This document shows positions 1 through 6,285 of a DNA stretch of 7,144 nt, one piece after another. The translations under genes were made by a program, and so were the position numbers. Under the pieces are notes generated by a model. It made no database searches. It was not told where the DNA came from and saw only the letters and a program-made list of their open reading frames with translations. Every line of letters starts with the position of its first letter. Within the stretch, counting starts at the first letter, position 1. Source of the stretch: Clostridium_AD sp051278035 (lineage in GTDB: Bacteria > Bacillota > Clostridia > Clostridiales > Clostridiaceae); the NCBI RefSeq assembly GCF_051278035.1, contig NZ_JBNMNU010000201.1, positions 1-7,144 of the forward strand, in the 5' to 3' direction.

Positions 1-104
1 GCATCGTGCAGGCTTGTTTGCTATACCTATTTTTATCGCTACTTGCTCTCTTAACATAAAATTTATAGTTCTAGACGACTCCATACAAATTCAAGTTTTA
101 TTTA

Positions 105-239
105 TTAGTTTCCGTGAGTACTCAGATATACTTGGTCTTCACTAATTTTCCAAACATACTGCTCCACACATATTCCATTTAATATTTCACTTATAAACGA
201 ACCCCATGAATTTGGAATTTCAAACTTGATACCTCTCAA
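105..239 (-). pseudogene. Truncated DUF2691-like protein fragment
   Basis: A short reading frame of 44 codons starts at TTG (237-239) and ends at TAA (105-107). The protein begins MRGIKFEIPNSWGSF and continues with EIL, VW and EDQVY elements. From memory this matches the start of DUF2691 proteins (an RGI.FEIPN..G....EIL pattern followed by a Y.W.I segment), a family of unknown function mostly seen in Bacillales. That family is normally about 150 residues long, so only the N-terminal third would be present here. A GGAG lies 4 nt before the TTG, closer than ideal, and the same frame is open upstream to a stop without an ATG. The sequence after the stop does not resume the family in any frame I read. 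I therefore treat it as a decayed remnant, although a genuine 44-residue protein is possible. The rest of 1-448 shows no intact gene. Confidence 0.4.
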
Positions 240-448
240 TATGCTCCAACCGCCTTTCCTCAAATCATAAATAACCCGTTCTCAAATCAGCCTATTAAAG
301 GTGCTAATGCCCAATCGTATTCTACTATTAAACTGCTATATCAAAGACCCACTCCTTTGCTAATATGAGTCTTCTACTTGTGTCGCCTCTTAAGAAACAT
401 GCGAACTAACTTATTAAAATAATATGTTGGGATTAAAATACTACTGTA

Positions 449-799
449 TTATTTTTTATTGCTTGCAATTGACCAAATAATAACAGAAATAAAGGTTGAA
501 ACCAATAAAGTTAGAAAAATCGGTATAAATATAGGTCTTGAAACTGACATATACTGCGGGTATTTATTTTTGACTGTATACATAATAATAGTATTTCCTG
601 AAAGTGCAATTAAATTTAATGCAAAAATTATATAGTATTTATCTTTTTTCACTCTAAAAATATTCCACATGAAATAAATCATCCCAAATAAGAATATTCC
701 CACAATTGCCGTAGGCGGAATACGGTCTATTCCAATAAATCTTATTGCAAAAGCTATAGCTAATACTAACACTACTCTAATTATTTTATTATCTTTCAT
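449..799 (-). CDS. Small four-helix membrane protein, function unknown
   Basis: This encodes a 116-residue protein made almost entirely of hydrophobic segments, at about residues 7-23, 29-48, 55-75 and 89-112. Basic linkers (RVKKDK near 49-54, SNKK at the C-terminus) separate them, so it is an integral cytoplasmic-membrane protein. I see no catalytic motif and do not recognise the family. The ATG at 799 is the first in-frame start because a TGA lies three codons upstream. The only strong Shine-Dalgarno (AAGGAG, 815-820) is 15 nt away, which is too far for efficient use. That SD is better placed for an overlapping GTG (807-809) in another frame, which reads only six codons (809-789) and spans this ATG. 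Translation may therefore be coupled to that mini-frame. The gene stands alone: the next gene upstream ends at 1101, and no promoter is obvious between them. Confidence 0.72.
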   Translation of the reverse strand: MKDNKIIRVVLVLAIAFAIRFIGIDRIPPTAIVGIFLFGMIYFMWNIFRVKKDKYYIIFALNLIALSGNTIIMYTVKNKYPQYMSVSRPIFIPIFLTLLVSTFISVIIWSIASNKK

Positions 800-814
800 A
801 ATATTTCACATTAT

Positions 815-820
815 CTCCTT
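815..820 (-). promoter_or_regulatory. Shine-Dalgarno serving an overlapping 6-codon frame
   Basis: AAGGAG on the minus strand lies 5 nt before GTG (807-809), which opens the frame MKYYER and stops at 789-791. It lies 15 nt before the ATG of the 116-residue membrane protein. The mini-frame runs across that ATG, an arrangement that could reload ribosomes onto the main gene. This is inference from spacing only. Confidence 0.4.
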
Positions 821-885
821 ATATAAATACCATTACTAATTATTCTCCTTACTATAAATTTTTATTCCTAATAGCTTTTCTAGCA

Positions 886-915
886 GCTTATTTTTACATC
901 AATGTAAAAATAAGC
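886..915. repeat. Perfect 14-bp inverted repeat with 2-nt loop
   Basis: GCTTATTTTTACAT (886-899) and its exact complement (902-915) are separated by two bases. The stem is AT-rich apart from its base. Neither strand has a U-tract after it, so it is not a standard terminator. It lies within the 301-nt gene-free stretch 800-1100 and abuts a second palindrome at 916-926. It could be an operator, a cruciform-type element or the end of a lost mobile element; the sequence does not decide between these. Confidence 0.7.
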
Positions 916-926
916 ACCCCTGGGGT
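916..926. promoter_or_regulatory. GC-rich palindrome ACCCCTGGGGT
   Basis: This 11-bp odd palindrome stands out in an AT-rich region and directly follows the 14-bp inverted repeat. On the minus strand it reads ATACCCCAGGGGTGC. The TACCC...GGGTA shape resembles operators of the CsoR/RcnR copper and nickel repressor family as I remember them. No metal-transport or repressor gene is in the window, so an operator role is speculative. Apart from this, the adjacent inverted repeat and a weak AT-rich dyad near 1069-1088, I see nothing in 800-1100. Confidence 0.3.
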
Positions 927-1100
927 ATTTGTGAAGGCTTGCCTGAGCTTGCTACTGGCTATTATAGGACGTAGTTGGTTAATTAACAACAAAAAAATCC
1001 ACACCCAAATATAGTGCAGATTTATGCTTAAGTTAATAATATTGTTGTGTCGTCATAAAAGAATATTATGAAGTACTAAAGTATTTTTTGTTTTCAGCTT

Positions 1101-1577
1101 TTATAACTTCATTTCCATAATTCTACTTCGAGTTTCCATTCCTTGATTTTCATAGAACTCAATTACATTTTTGTTAAATGCCCATACCATTAATTCTAAA
1201 CAATCCACATTAAATTCTAAAGTACATTTTTTTGCTTCATTAAATAATCTTTTGCCAATGCCTTGTTTTCTATACTCTTGAGAAACACATAAATCTTCCA
1301 TATAAGCAACTCTTCTTGGAACTAAAGATGTATTAGTTGATATTGGTTTAATTGAAATAATACATAAGCCTACAATAATATAGTTAATTTCAGCTAAAAT
1401 TGATATTGTATTACTATCATGTACAATGCTTAAAAAATCTTTTTTAGAAATTGGTTCATCAGTTTTTCTATAAAAATCTGGTCTACTGTCCATATGCAAT
1501 CTATGCACTTGATTCATTAAAATATTAAAGCCCTCAAAATCATCAATAGAAAAATTTCTAATTGTTATTTCTAGCAT
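1101..1577 (-). CDS. GNAT family N-acetyltransferase
   Basis: This encodes a 158-residue single-domain GNAT protein, the usual length for the fold, predicted to move an acetyl group from acetyl-CoA to an amine in the cytoplasm. The N-terminus (EITIRNFSIDDFEGF, then NQVHRLHMDSRPDFYR at about 22-37) matches a common Firmicutes subgroup with a VH..H...P..F motif. Motif A lies at about 93-112: the strand YMEDLCV, then R103-K-Q-G-I-G108, the pyrophosphate-binding loop of the R/Q-x-x-G-x-G type. The C-terminal FYENQGM (141-147) is the usual motif B segment. The substrate cannot be read from the sequence. ATG at 1577 follows GGAGGG with good spacing. The promoter lies at 1665-1691 in the repeated module, giving a leader of about 80 nt that contains a 7-bp hairpin. 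No strong terminator follows the stop. Confidence 0.9.
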   Translation of the reverse strand: MLEITIRNFSIDDFEGFNILMNQVHRLHMDSRPDFYRKTDEPISKKDFLSIVHDSNTISILAEINYIIVGLCIISIKPISTNTSLVPRRVAYMEDLCVSQEYRKQGIGKRLFNEAKKCTLEFNVDCLELMVWAFNKNVIEFYENQGMETRSRIMEMKL

Positions 1578-1604
1578 ATATTCCCTCCATTTAAATAATA
1601 ATCT

Positions 1605-1626
1605 TCACAATAGATTACCATTGTGA
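1605..1626 (-). promoter_or_regulatory. Hairpin in the leader of the GNAT gene
   Basis: TCACAAT (1605-1611) and ATTGTGA (1620-1626) form a perfect 7-bp inverted repeat with an 8-nt loop. It lies between the predicted start of transcription and the GGAGGG of the acetyltransferase gene, about 15 nt upstream of that ribosome binding site. It could be an operator or an RNA hairpin affecting translation. The second copy of the module has no counterpart in its own leader. Confidence 0.45.
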
Positions 1627-1648
1627 CGCAGTTCTCTACAATTCCACA

Positions 1649-1657
1649 ACAACTTGT
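1649..1657. promoter_or_regulatory. Conserved ACAACTTGT dyad near transcription start
   Basis: The odd palindrome ACAA-C-TTGT begins about 8 nt downstream of the -10 element on the minus strand, where it would cover the transcription start. It is identical in the second module copy (6710-6718), where the dyad extends further. The position suits a repressor site, but no regulator is identified. Confidence 0.4.
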
Positions 1658-1664
1658 CTCTTAA

Positions 1665-1691
1665 ATTATACCATAAAGCACCATTTTACAA
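1665..1691 (-). promoter_or_regulatory. Extended -10 SigA-type promoter for the GNAT gene
   Basis: The minus strand reads TGGTATAAT at 1673-1665, a consensus -10 with the TG extension. A TTGTAA -35-like hexamer lies at 1691-1686. The 15-nt spacing is short, or 16 nt if TTTGTA is taken as the -35, which the extended -10 would tolerate. The start of transcription is expected near 1658, about 80 nt before the ATG at 1577. Confidence 0.65.
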
Positions 1692-1749
1692 ATTCATATA
1701 GGCTGCTACCATAATCAAAACTTAATAGTTACGGTATCAATATAGTCCA

Positions 1750-1783
1750 AAAAAAAAATAGAAAAGAACATTTCTGCTCTTTT
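1750..1783 (-). terminator. Rho-independent terminator of the 4269-1816 gene cluster
   Basis: On the minus strand AAAAGAGC pairs with GUUCUUUU (one G-U pair) around a 6-nt loop. CTA and a run of U follow, down to about 1750. It lies 33 nt after the stop of the membrane protein gene at 1816. On the plus strand the same stem has an A-C mismatch and no U-run beyond its own arm, so it works mainly for minus-strand transcripts. Confidence 0.75.
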
Positions 1784-1815
1784 GCGTAATATTTGAACAA
1801 AACGACTTGATGAAA

Positions 1816-2274
1816 TTATATAATATTCTGATTTGTTTTATTTCGTTTAAGCCATATAACAGCAATTACTAATATTGTTAAAGATATTACTGCAATTAGT
1901 GTAAAGTAAGTGATATTGCTATGCATAAAGAATCTAAGCCCATGCCACTGCCCTAAGAACAATAGCATTAGAGGGAATAGCCAACCAGCCCCGCCTACAG
2001 TATCAACCACGCTCCCATACAACACTGTTATCGAGGTTATAAATGTAATAACACAAAATACTGAACAATACTTCACTGCTCCACGATTTCTGCCTTTTAT
2101 TCCAGTTACTAAAACCAAAATCCAAACAGTTGCATACCAAAATGTTATAATCACACTTCTTATTGATGCTGAACTGCCATCTTGAAACTCTACAAAATTT
2201 AATAATAAACAAGCAATAAAGGTTACAATAGATAAAATAACAAATATGCCAGATAATGTTCTATTGTCTCCCAT
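1816..2274 (-). CDS. Five-helix membrane protein, function unknown
   Basis: This encodes a 152-residue integral membrane protein with hydrophobic segments at about 8-28, 39-59, 68-88, 97-115 and 121-141, ending in the basic tail WLKRNKTNQN. I do not recognise the family and see no catalytic motif. The frame extends to an ATG at 2292, but GAGAGGGGG sits between the two ATGs, about 8 nt before the one at 2274, so I chose the inner start (MGDNRTLS). It is the last gene of the cluster, 78 nt after the DUF5412-like gene, and is followed by a clear terminator at 1783-1750. A weak promoter-like pair (TTGTTC at 2340-2335, TATAAA at 2315-2310, 19-nt spacing) could give it a transcript of its own. Confidence 0.75.
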   Translation of the reverse strand: MGDNRTLSGIFVILSIVTFIACLLLNFVEFQDGSSASIRSVIITFWYATVWILVLVTGIKGRNRGAVKYCSVFCVITFITSITVLYGSVVDTVGGAGWLFPLMLLFLGQWHGLRFFMHSNITYFTLIAVISLTILVIAVIWLKRNKTNQNII

Positions 2275-2352
2275 TTTTAAACCCCCTCTCATAAATCTTG
2301 CGTCGCACTTTTATACCCTTGTGTCGGTGCTTATGAACAATACATAAATATG

Positions 2353-3018
2353 TTACTGGGATGTAATATCTATAGTCTTACTATCAATTTGGACATGATT
2401 AATGTCTTTCCACTTAACAACATCCTCACCTTCTCCATAATTACCAGAGTAAATAAGTCTATTTTTCTTAAATAAGTAGCAATATTTTTCTGCTAAATAT
2501 ACATGAGTAGAGCCACCAACAGCACCATTGTTTATAGAGTATACTTCAATCATTTGTTTGTTATTTGGTGAATCTAACGTCTTAACTAACTTTACAGATG
2601 TAAAAATTAATCTTACAAACAGAAACACAAACATTATAATTAAAAGTAGAATATATGAAAAATCAGAAAAAAGTTTAAATATACCATGAGATTTTTTGGA
2701 GCGTAATAGCGGGAATATCAATAATGATGGAAATATCAAAAATAACGGTAGAGCAATAAAGTGATTGAGATATGATATATATGTTACATATATAAGTAAC
2801 ATATTGAATAGTATAAAGAAACCATTATGAATATTTAAAGAATAATGATTACGAATAATTGTAATAGTTATAATTGACAAAACAACATATACACCATAAT
2901 AAATATTTTGTACAACATTAGATATAAAATATAAACTGTTTAAAGTCAATACACTGCAAATCAATAGTACTATTCCTAAAATCCAAATTTTTTCATGAAT
3001 CAATTTTTTTAAATACAT
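2353..3018 (-). CDS. Membrane protein with DUF5412-like C-terminal domain
   Basis: This 221-residue protein has five hydrophobic segments at about 11-31, 38-55, 66-84, 87-105 and 118-142, then a soluble domain of about 75 residues. That domain starts SPNNKQMIEVYSINNGAVGG (150-169) and continues with THVYL, RLIYSGNYGEGEDVVKW (187-203) and IDSKTIDI. The order SPN..Y.I..Y...GA, then IY.N.., then V.W.D...V.I......I is what I remember of DUF5412, a Firmicutes domain of unknown function usually preceded by a single N-terminal membrane segment. The five-segment N-terminal half is therefore unusual. The ATG at 3018 follows AAGGGGG with 5-nt spacing. The gene begins 42 nt after the upstream acetyltransferase and is probably co-transcribed with it. 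A short tandem repeat of TAAACTATCA (3032-3041 and 3043-3052) lies in that gap. Confidence 0.75.
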   Translation of the reverse strand: MYLKKLIHEKIWILGIVLLICSVLTLNSLYFISNVVQNIYYGVYVVLSIITITIIRNHYSLNIHNGFFILFNMLLIYVTYISYLNHFIALPLFLIFPSLLIFPLLRSKKSHGIFKLFSDFSYILLLIIMFVFLFVRLIFTSVKLVKTLDSPNNKQMIEVYSINNGAVGGSTHVYLAEKYCYLFKKNRLIYSGNYGEGEDVVKWKDINHVQIDSKTIDITSQ

Positions 3019-3060
3019 TTAGTCCCCCTTATAAACTATCATTAAACTATCAATAAACCA

Positions 3061-3684
3061 CTAATATATTTGAAAATTAATTTTACTATGACGCCCTATT
3101 TCACTATTGTTCATCAATTCCAGTTGATTGCCTTTAGTCTTAACCCAATCATTTTTTAATAAATCCATGTATACAACATCTTGAAAGTCACCTTTCCTAC
3201 TATCAAAGTATCCTTGTCTAATTACGCCTATTTCTTTAAACCCCATTCTTTTGTATAGACTCTGTGCTTTCTGATTGTCTAACATTGTTGTGATTTCAAT
3301 TTTATTCAAATTGAAAAATCTAAATAAAAAGTCTACAAAATGAAATAATGAATCTTTTCCATAGCCTTTTCCTTGTTCATCAACTTCACAAATCTTTATT
3401 CCAAATTCGCACTTTTGATTTCGTGCGTCCCAGTCACAATAATTCATCTCTCCAATAGGTTTATTCCCTTCCCTTTTATATATTATAAATCTTTTTCTAT
3501 CTGGAAATACATTAGAATTTTCGATTTCTTTTAGGATATTGATACGTATTGCTTCTTTGCTTTGTAATGTTCCAAAGGCATGGGTAGCATGTCCCATCAT
3601 ATCCCCATTGTTCCACCACTTATATAAATACTCCTCATCCCCTAATTCAAGTTGTCTTATAAAAACATTTTTCCCATCAATCAT
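3061..3684 (-). CDS. RimJ/RimL-like GNAT acetyltransferase with C-terminal tail
   Basis: This encodes a 207-residue acetyltransferase of the Acetyltransf_3 (RimJ/RimL) type, which acetylates protein N-termini or small amines with acetyl-CoA. It opens with the typical GKNVFIRQLELGDEEYLYKW (4-23). The acetyl-CoA loop is Q104-G-K-G-Y-G109 after the strand EFGIKI (93-98). It is followed by N137-QKAQSLYKRMGF (to 149) and DVVYMDLLKNDW (169-180), where this family normally ends. About 27 further polar residues form a tail with no match I know. The ATG at 3684 follows AGGAGGG with 6-nt spacing. It lies 42 nt after the acetyltransferase stop at 3727 and 42 nt before the gene at 3018, so the three look like one operon. 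The real substrate (peptide, antibiotic or other amine) cannot be inferred. Confidence 0.87.
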   Translation of the reverse strand: MIDGKNVFIRQLELGDEEYLYKWWNNGDMMGHATHAFGTLQSKEAIRINILKEIENSNVFPDRKRFIIYKREGNKPIGEMNYCDWDARNQKCEFGIKICEVDEQGKGYGKDSLFHFVDFLFRFFNLNKIEITTMLDNQKAQSLYKRMGFKEIGVIRQGYFDSRKGDFQDVVYMDLLKNDWVKTKGNQLELMNNSEIGRHSKINFQIY

Positions 3685-3726
3685 ACTCTACCCTCCTAAC
3701 CATAGTCGTTGCAAAATTTATGAATG

Positions 3727-4269
3727 TTACGTGTTAATGTCATTATTTATACAACTCCAGTTATCTCTAGTAATAGCCATTAAGTAATAATCTCTAAACT
3801 CTCCTTCAGCAAACTTATATTTGTTTAATATTCCCTCTAGCTTAAATCCAGTCTTTTCTCCAATAGCTTTCATACCCAAATTGTCAGTTCTGGTTGTATA
3901 CTGGATTCTCATTATATTTTTAGTTTTAAAAAGATAATTAACAAACAGCCTTATGCATTCTATTCCTATCCCTTTACCTCTTGATGACTCTTCAGCTATT
4001 AATAAGCCTATTTCAAGAGTAGTAATACTTCCTAAAACTTCTATAGAGTCTACTACACCTATTGACTTTCCTTCCTTGTCCTCAATTATTCCATAGAATC
4101 TAGCGACATTTTTTGTGCTTTTTTCAAGAGATTCTAAAAAACTATCTTTATATACCATCTCCATATCCATAAAATTACCTAAACATTTTTGGCTCTGTAT
4201 CCATGAATAAAAAAGTTCGAAATCACCCTTTTCTATTGGTCTTATTATTACAGTATTTCCATTTAGCAT
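3727..4269 (-). CDS. RimJ/RimL-like GNAT acetyltransferase
   Basis: This encodes a 180-residue acetyltransferase of the same broad family as its neighbour at 3061-3684 but clearly diverged. It begins MLNGNTVIIRPIEKGDFELF. The acetyl-CoA loop is R97-G-K-G-I-G102 after the strand TTLEIGLLIAE (83-93), then N130 ... MKAIGEKTGF (133-142) and YYLMAITRDNW (161-171). The frame is open to a TTG at 4293, but AGGAGGG (4280-4274) lies inside that extension, 4 nt before the ATG at 4269, so ATG is the start. It is the first gene of the cluster running down to 1816. The group II intron ends 88 nt upstream of this start, so the gene's leader contains the intron. I see no convincing promoter between intron and start; TTGAAC followed by an AT-rich stretch is weak. 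The substrate is unknown. Confidence 0.87.
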   Translation of the reverse strand: MLNGNTVIIRPIEKGDFELFYSWIQSQKCLGNFMDMEMVYKDSFLESLEKSTKNVARFYGIIEDKEGKSIGVVDSIEVLGSITTLEIGLLIAEESSRGKGIGIECIRLFVNYLFKTKNIMRIQYTTRTDNLGMKAIGEKTGFKLEGILNKYKFAEGEFRDYYLMAITRDNWSCINNDINT

Positions 4270-4357
4270 AGTTACCCTCCTATAAATTAGCAAAAATTAA
4301 TAAAGTAAGGTATTAATTTTGTTCAAAATGTTATTTCATATTTTTTTACGATTCTTC

Positions 4358-4432
4358 GTCACGGTAGTAGGCGTGGATTACTCCACGTCCCCCGCACAGA
4401 ATCCCGGCGTGCGGAACTACCGCACCGGGCTC
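4358..4432 (-). ncRNA. Group II intron domains V and VI
   Basis: Domain V occupies 4432-4399 (34 nt). It starts GAGCCCGG, which contains the catalytic AGC triad, has a distal GCGG/CCGC stem closed by a small loop, a two-base bulge (CG) and a return arm CCGGG. Domain VI follows, with the stem CGTGGA/TCCACG capped by a GTAA tetraloop and a basal CGG/CCG pairing. An unpaired A at 4365, eight nucleotides from the 3' end, is in the canonical position for the branch-point adenosine that forms the lariat. Assignment is by eye, without covariance scoring. Confidence 0.85.
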
Positions 4433-4454
4433 TTCAGAATATTCGAATCCGTAA

Positions 4455-5816
4455 TCAGACAAAACATATATCAAACCTAATCTGATGATTTGTACTTTCT
4501 GTGATTCTTGGAGTTATCACTCCATACCTTTTTATCATCTTCTTAAATTCAATCCAAATAAAGCTACGCCTTTGACTTCTTCTATTTAACCATTTATACA
4601 ATGTTTCCATTGTTATTCGATAGAAGCCATTAAGGTCTTTAGAATTACCTATTACCCCATAGTAGTTATAATATCCTCTAAGTTTTGAGTTAAGTAATTT
4701 TATTATGGCAACTAATCTCTTACTTCTTATACCTTTACACCAATTTTTCATATTATTGAGAGATTGCCTTAATTTTTTCCTTGAAGTTCTTCTTTTAATA
4801 ATATCTTTTCCCAGGTATGAAACTCCCCATCTATACTCAAAACCTAAAAATTCAAAATAGGTCTTTTCTTGCTTTCTAAATCTTGAAAAACTTATAATAT
4901 TAGTCTTTTCAAGAGATAGTTCTAATTCAAATTTCCTTAGTCTTTTGGGCAGTTCATTATAGAATCTCTCAGCATCTCTTTTATATCTAAATGCACATAC
5001 AAAATCATCTGCATACCGACATATATACGCTTCACCTTCTGATTTTGGTTTTACTACTTTTTCAAACCATAAGTCTAAAACATAATGAAGATATATATTA
5101 GATAAAGTTGGACTAATATTCCCACCTTGTGGACAACCTGTAATAGGATGTTTAACTAATCCATCTACATCTAATATCCCTGCTTTTAACCATTTTTTGA
5201 TTAAGCCTATAAATGCTCTATCATTAATTTTATATTCAAGCATTTTTAATAGCCAGTCATGGTCAATATTATCAAAAAAACCCTTAATATCAGCTTCTAC
5301 TATAAAACTATACTTGCTAAATTGCAGTTCCTTTGTAAGGTCTTTGACTGCCTTTCCAGCACCTACATTAGGTCTATATCCATAGCTACTTTCTAAAAAT
5401 TCCGGTTCATATATCGCTTTCAGTATCATAGTTACTGCATTTTGCAGTATTTTATCAGAGACACTTGGTATACCTAACGGTCTCTTTTTACCATTTCCTT
5501 TCGGAATCTCTACTCGCTTTACTAACTTAGCATGGTATCTTTTATTCTTTAACGCATCAACTATTTCGCTTATATTCTCAGTTAAGTTTTCAGCATATTC
5601 TTTTGCTGTTATTTTATCCACTCCAGCTGACGCTTTTTTATTGATGGTTTTCCATGCATAACCTAAAGCTTGTTCATTTAGCAATTCATATAAATTAGAA
5701 AATTTATGTTCTTTGTTTTGTTTTGCCTTCTGCTCTATTCCTTGTAGTGAGGTTTGCATTAATTTTTCCAGTCCTACATGTCTGGTTAATGTTTCCTTTT
5801 CAAGGTACATATTCAT
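4455..5816 (-). CDS. ltrA: Group II intron reverse transcriptase/maturase
   Basis: This 453-residue protein binds its own intron RNA, helps it fold and splice, and copies it into DNA during retrohoming. The reverse transcriptase blocks are in order and intact: KRPLGIPSVSDKILQ (111-125), DIKGFFDNIDHDWL (176-189, first catalytic Asp), CPQGGNISPTLSNIYL (228-243) and the active-site YADD (268-271). The maturase (X) domain follows, with LLNSKLRGYYNYYG at about 374-387 and a basic C-terminus (KWLNRRSQRRSF). There is no C-terminal HNH endonuclease domain, so mobility would rely on nicks made otherwise, for example at replication forks. The frame extends to GTG at 5834, but GGGAAGGAG lies 6 nt before the ATG at 5816, which I take as the start. 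The stop is 22 nt from domain V, as usual for a domain IV gene. Confidence 0.93.
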   Translation of the reverse strand: MNMYLEKETLTRHVGLEKLMQTSLQGIEQKAKQNKEHKFSNLYELLNEQALGYAWKTINKKASAGVDKITAKEYAENLTENISEIVDALKNKRYHAKLVKRVEIPKGNGKKRPLGIPSVSDKILQNAVTMILKAIYEPEFLESSYGYRPNVGAGKAVKDLTKELQFSKYSFIVEADIKGFFDNIDHDWLLKMLEYKINDRAFIGLIKKWLKAGILDVDGLVKHPITGCPQGGNISPTLSNIYLHYVLDLWFEKVVKPKSEGEAYICRYADDFVCAFRYKRDAERFYNELPKRLRKFELELSLEKTNIISFSRFRKQEKTYFEFLGFEYRWGVSYLGKDIIKRRTSRKKLRQSLNNMKNWCKGIRSKRLVAIIKLLNSKLRGYYNYYGVIGNSKDLNGFYRITMETLYKWLNRRSQRRSFIWIEFKKMIKRYGVITPRITESTNHQIRFDICFV

Positions 5817-6054
5817 TGTCCACTCCTTCCCCACGTAGACGGCTTTCCCGTCCTCAGAGTACTACGGGTGAATCCGACTTCCTATAAACCTTTGGTCATC
5901 CTCTTTTTCCATTGGAGAGACCTACCAATTTGCATTGGAATCTATAGGTTCTCCCAAGTTCTTAGATATTTCTCTACATACATGCCATGTCCTTGGACTC
6001 CGACAGACCCTCTAATATCTCACCAATTACGATATTATTATATTGACTTCCATG

Positions 6055-6060
6055 ATAGAT
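6055..6060 (-). other. Putative EBS1 of the group II intron
   Basis: On the minus strand this reads ATCTAT, an exact complement of ATAGAT, the last six bases of the 5' exon (6291-6286). It is flanked by GTT and CATG, in the part of domain I where EBS1 is expected. A six-base match alone could be chance; the separate EBS2 match strengthens it. Confidence 0.65.
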
Positions 6061-6152
6061 AACATGTCGTCATCTGTATTTTAAAGTCTGTTTCCAGACT
6101 CAACTATTAACGGAGCTGAATATGCTTCAGGAATTACGGTTTTCCCTATGGC

Positions 6153-6157
6153 CTACA
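6153..6157 (-). other. Putative EBS2 of the group II intron
   Basis: On the minus strand this reads TGTAG, complementary to CTACA (6296-6292), which directly precedes the IBS1 bases in the 5' exon. It lies upstream of EBS1 in domain I, in the expected order. The match is only five bases, so confidence is moderate. Confidence 0.5.
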
Positions 6158-6285
6158 TGTTACTCTGTGTACACTTCACCTATCTGTTACCAGTTTCGGC
6201 GCAACACTCGATAAGGTTGGTTGGTTAGACCCTGTCCTATAGAGACTTTCACTCTATCAGAAATACCAAGCTTCGCTTGGCGTAC

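Larger units (their letters stand above)
1637..1790 (-). repeat. Intergenic terminator-promoter module, copy 1
   Basis: These 154 bases align nearly end to end, with few gaps, to 6698-6850. In the direction of transcription the module holds a terminator for the gene upstream (1783-1750), a central hairpin region that is decayed in this copy, an extended -10 promoter (1691-1665) and an ACAACTTGT dyad (1649-1657). Both copies separate a gene's 3' end from the next gene's start, and the flanking genes differ. That means the intergenic unit itself was duplicated or is shared by recombination. The promoter and terminator elements are better conserved than the hairpin. Confidence 0.8.
4358..6285 (-). 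mobile_element. Complete group II intron with maturase gene
   Basis: This is a self-splicing retroelement of 1,928 nt. The 5' end is GTACG (6285-6281), a variant of the GUGYG consensus. The 3' end is GAC (4360-4358), matching the AY rule. About 470 nt of ribozyme domains I-III precede the reverse transcriptase gene (5816-4455), which sits in domain IV. Domain V (4432-4399) and domain VI follow. The boundaries are supported by pairing between exon and intron: ATAGAT and CTACA at the end of the 5' exon match ATCTAT (6060-6055) and TGTAG (6157-6153). The maturase has no endonuclease domain. Joined exons would restore a 9-bp hairpin, so the intron sits in an intergenic palindrome. Its orientation is the same as that of the host genes. 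I see no frameshift or truncation, so it may be active. The subclass is not assigned; class D or E seems likelier than C. Confidence 0.9.

Noticed and set aside
1..84. Minus-strand frame starting with ATG at 84 (MESSRTINF...) and open to the window edge
   Set aside because: It has only 28 codons, no ribosome binding site and no recognisable protein pattern; it cannot be judged without sequence beyond the edge.
1069..1088. Weak AT-rich hairpin with a T-run on the plus strand
   Set aside because: No plus-strand gene ends here; the stem is short, contains a G-U pair and has no support on the minus strand.
1910..2185. Plus-strand open frame of 91 codons
   Set aside because: It lies wholly inside the minus-strand membrane protein gene, whose hydrophobic helices and good RBS are convincing; the plus frame has no recognisable domain.
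2003..2212. Second minus-strand frame of 69 codons within the membrane protein gene
   Set aside because: It is an out-of-frame overlap with no RBS of note and a composition unlike a real protein.
3539..3787. Plus-strand frame of 82 codons across two acetyltransferase genes
   Set aside because: It is antisense to conserved GNAT sequence and spans the gap between the two genes.
4270..4293. Upstream TTG start for the acetyltransferase at 3727
   Set aside because: The AGGAGGG binding site lies inside this extension and directly serves the ATG at 4269.
5197..5385. Plus-strand frame of 62 codons
   Set aside because: It is antisense to core reverse transcriptase motifs, so it is a shadow.
5868..6062. 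Plus-strand frame of 64 codons
   Set aside because: It is antisense to ribozyme domains I-III of the intron, where RNA structure explains the sequence.
4358..6285. Class C intron downstream of a terminator
   Set aside because: The target is a hairpin, but the joined exons lack a U-run, and the domain V sequence and the EBS2 match do not fit my picture of class C. A phylogeny would settle this.
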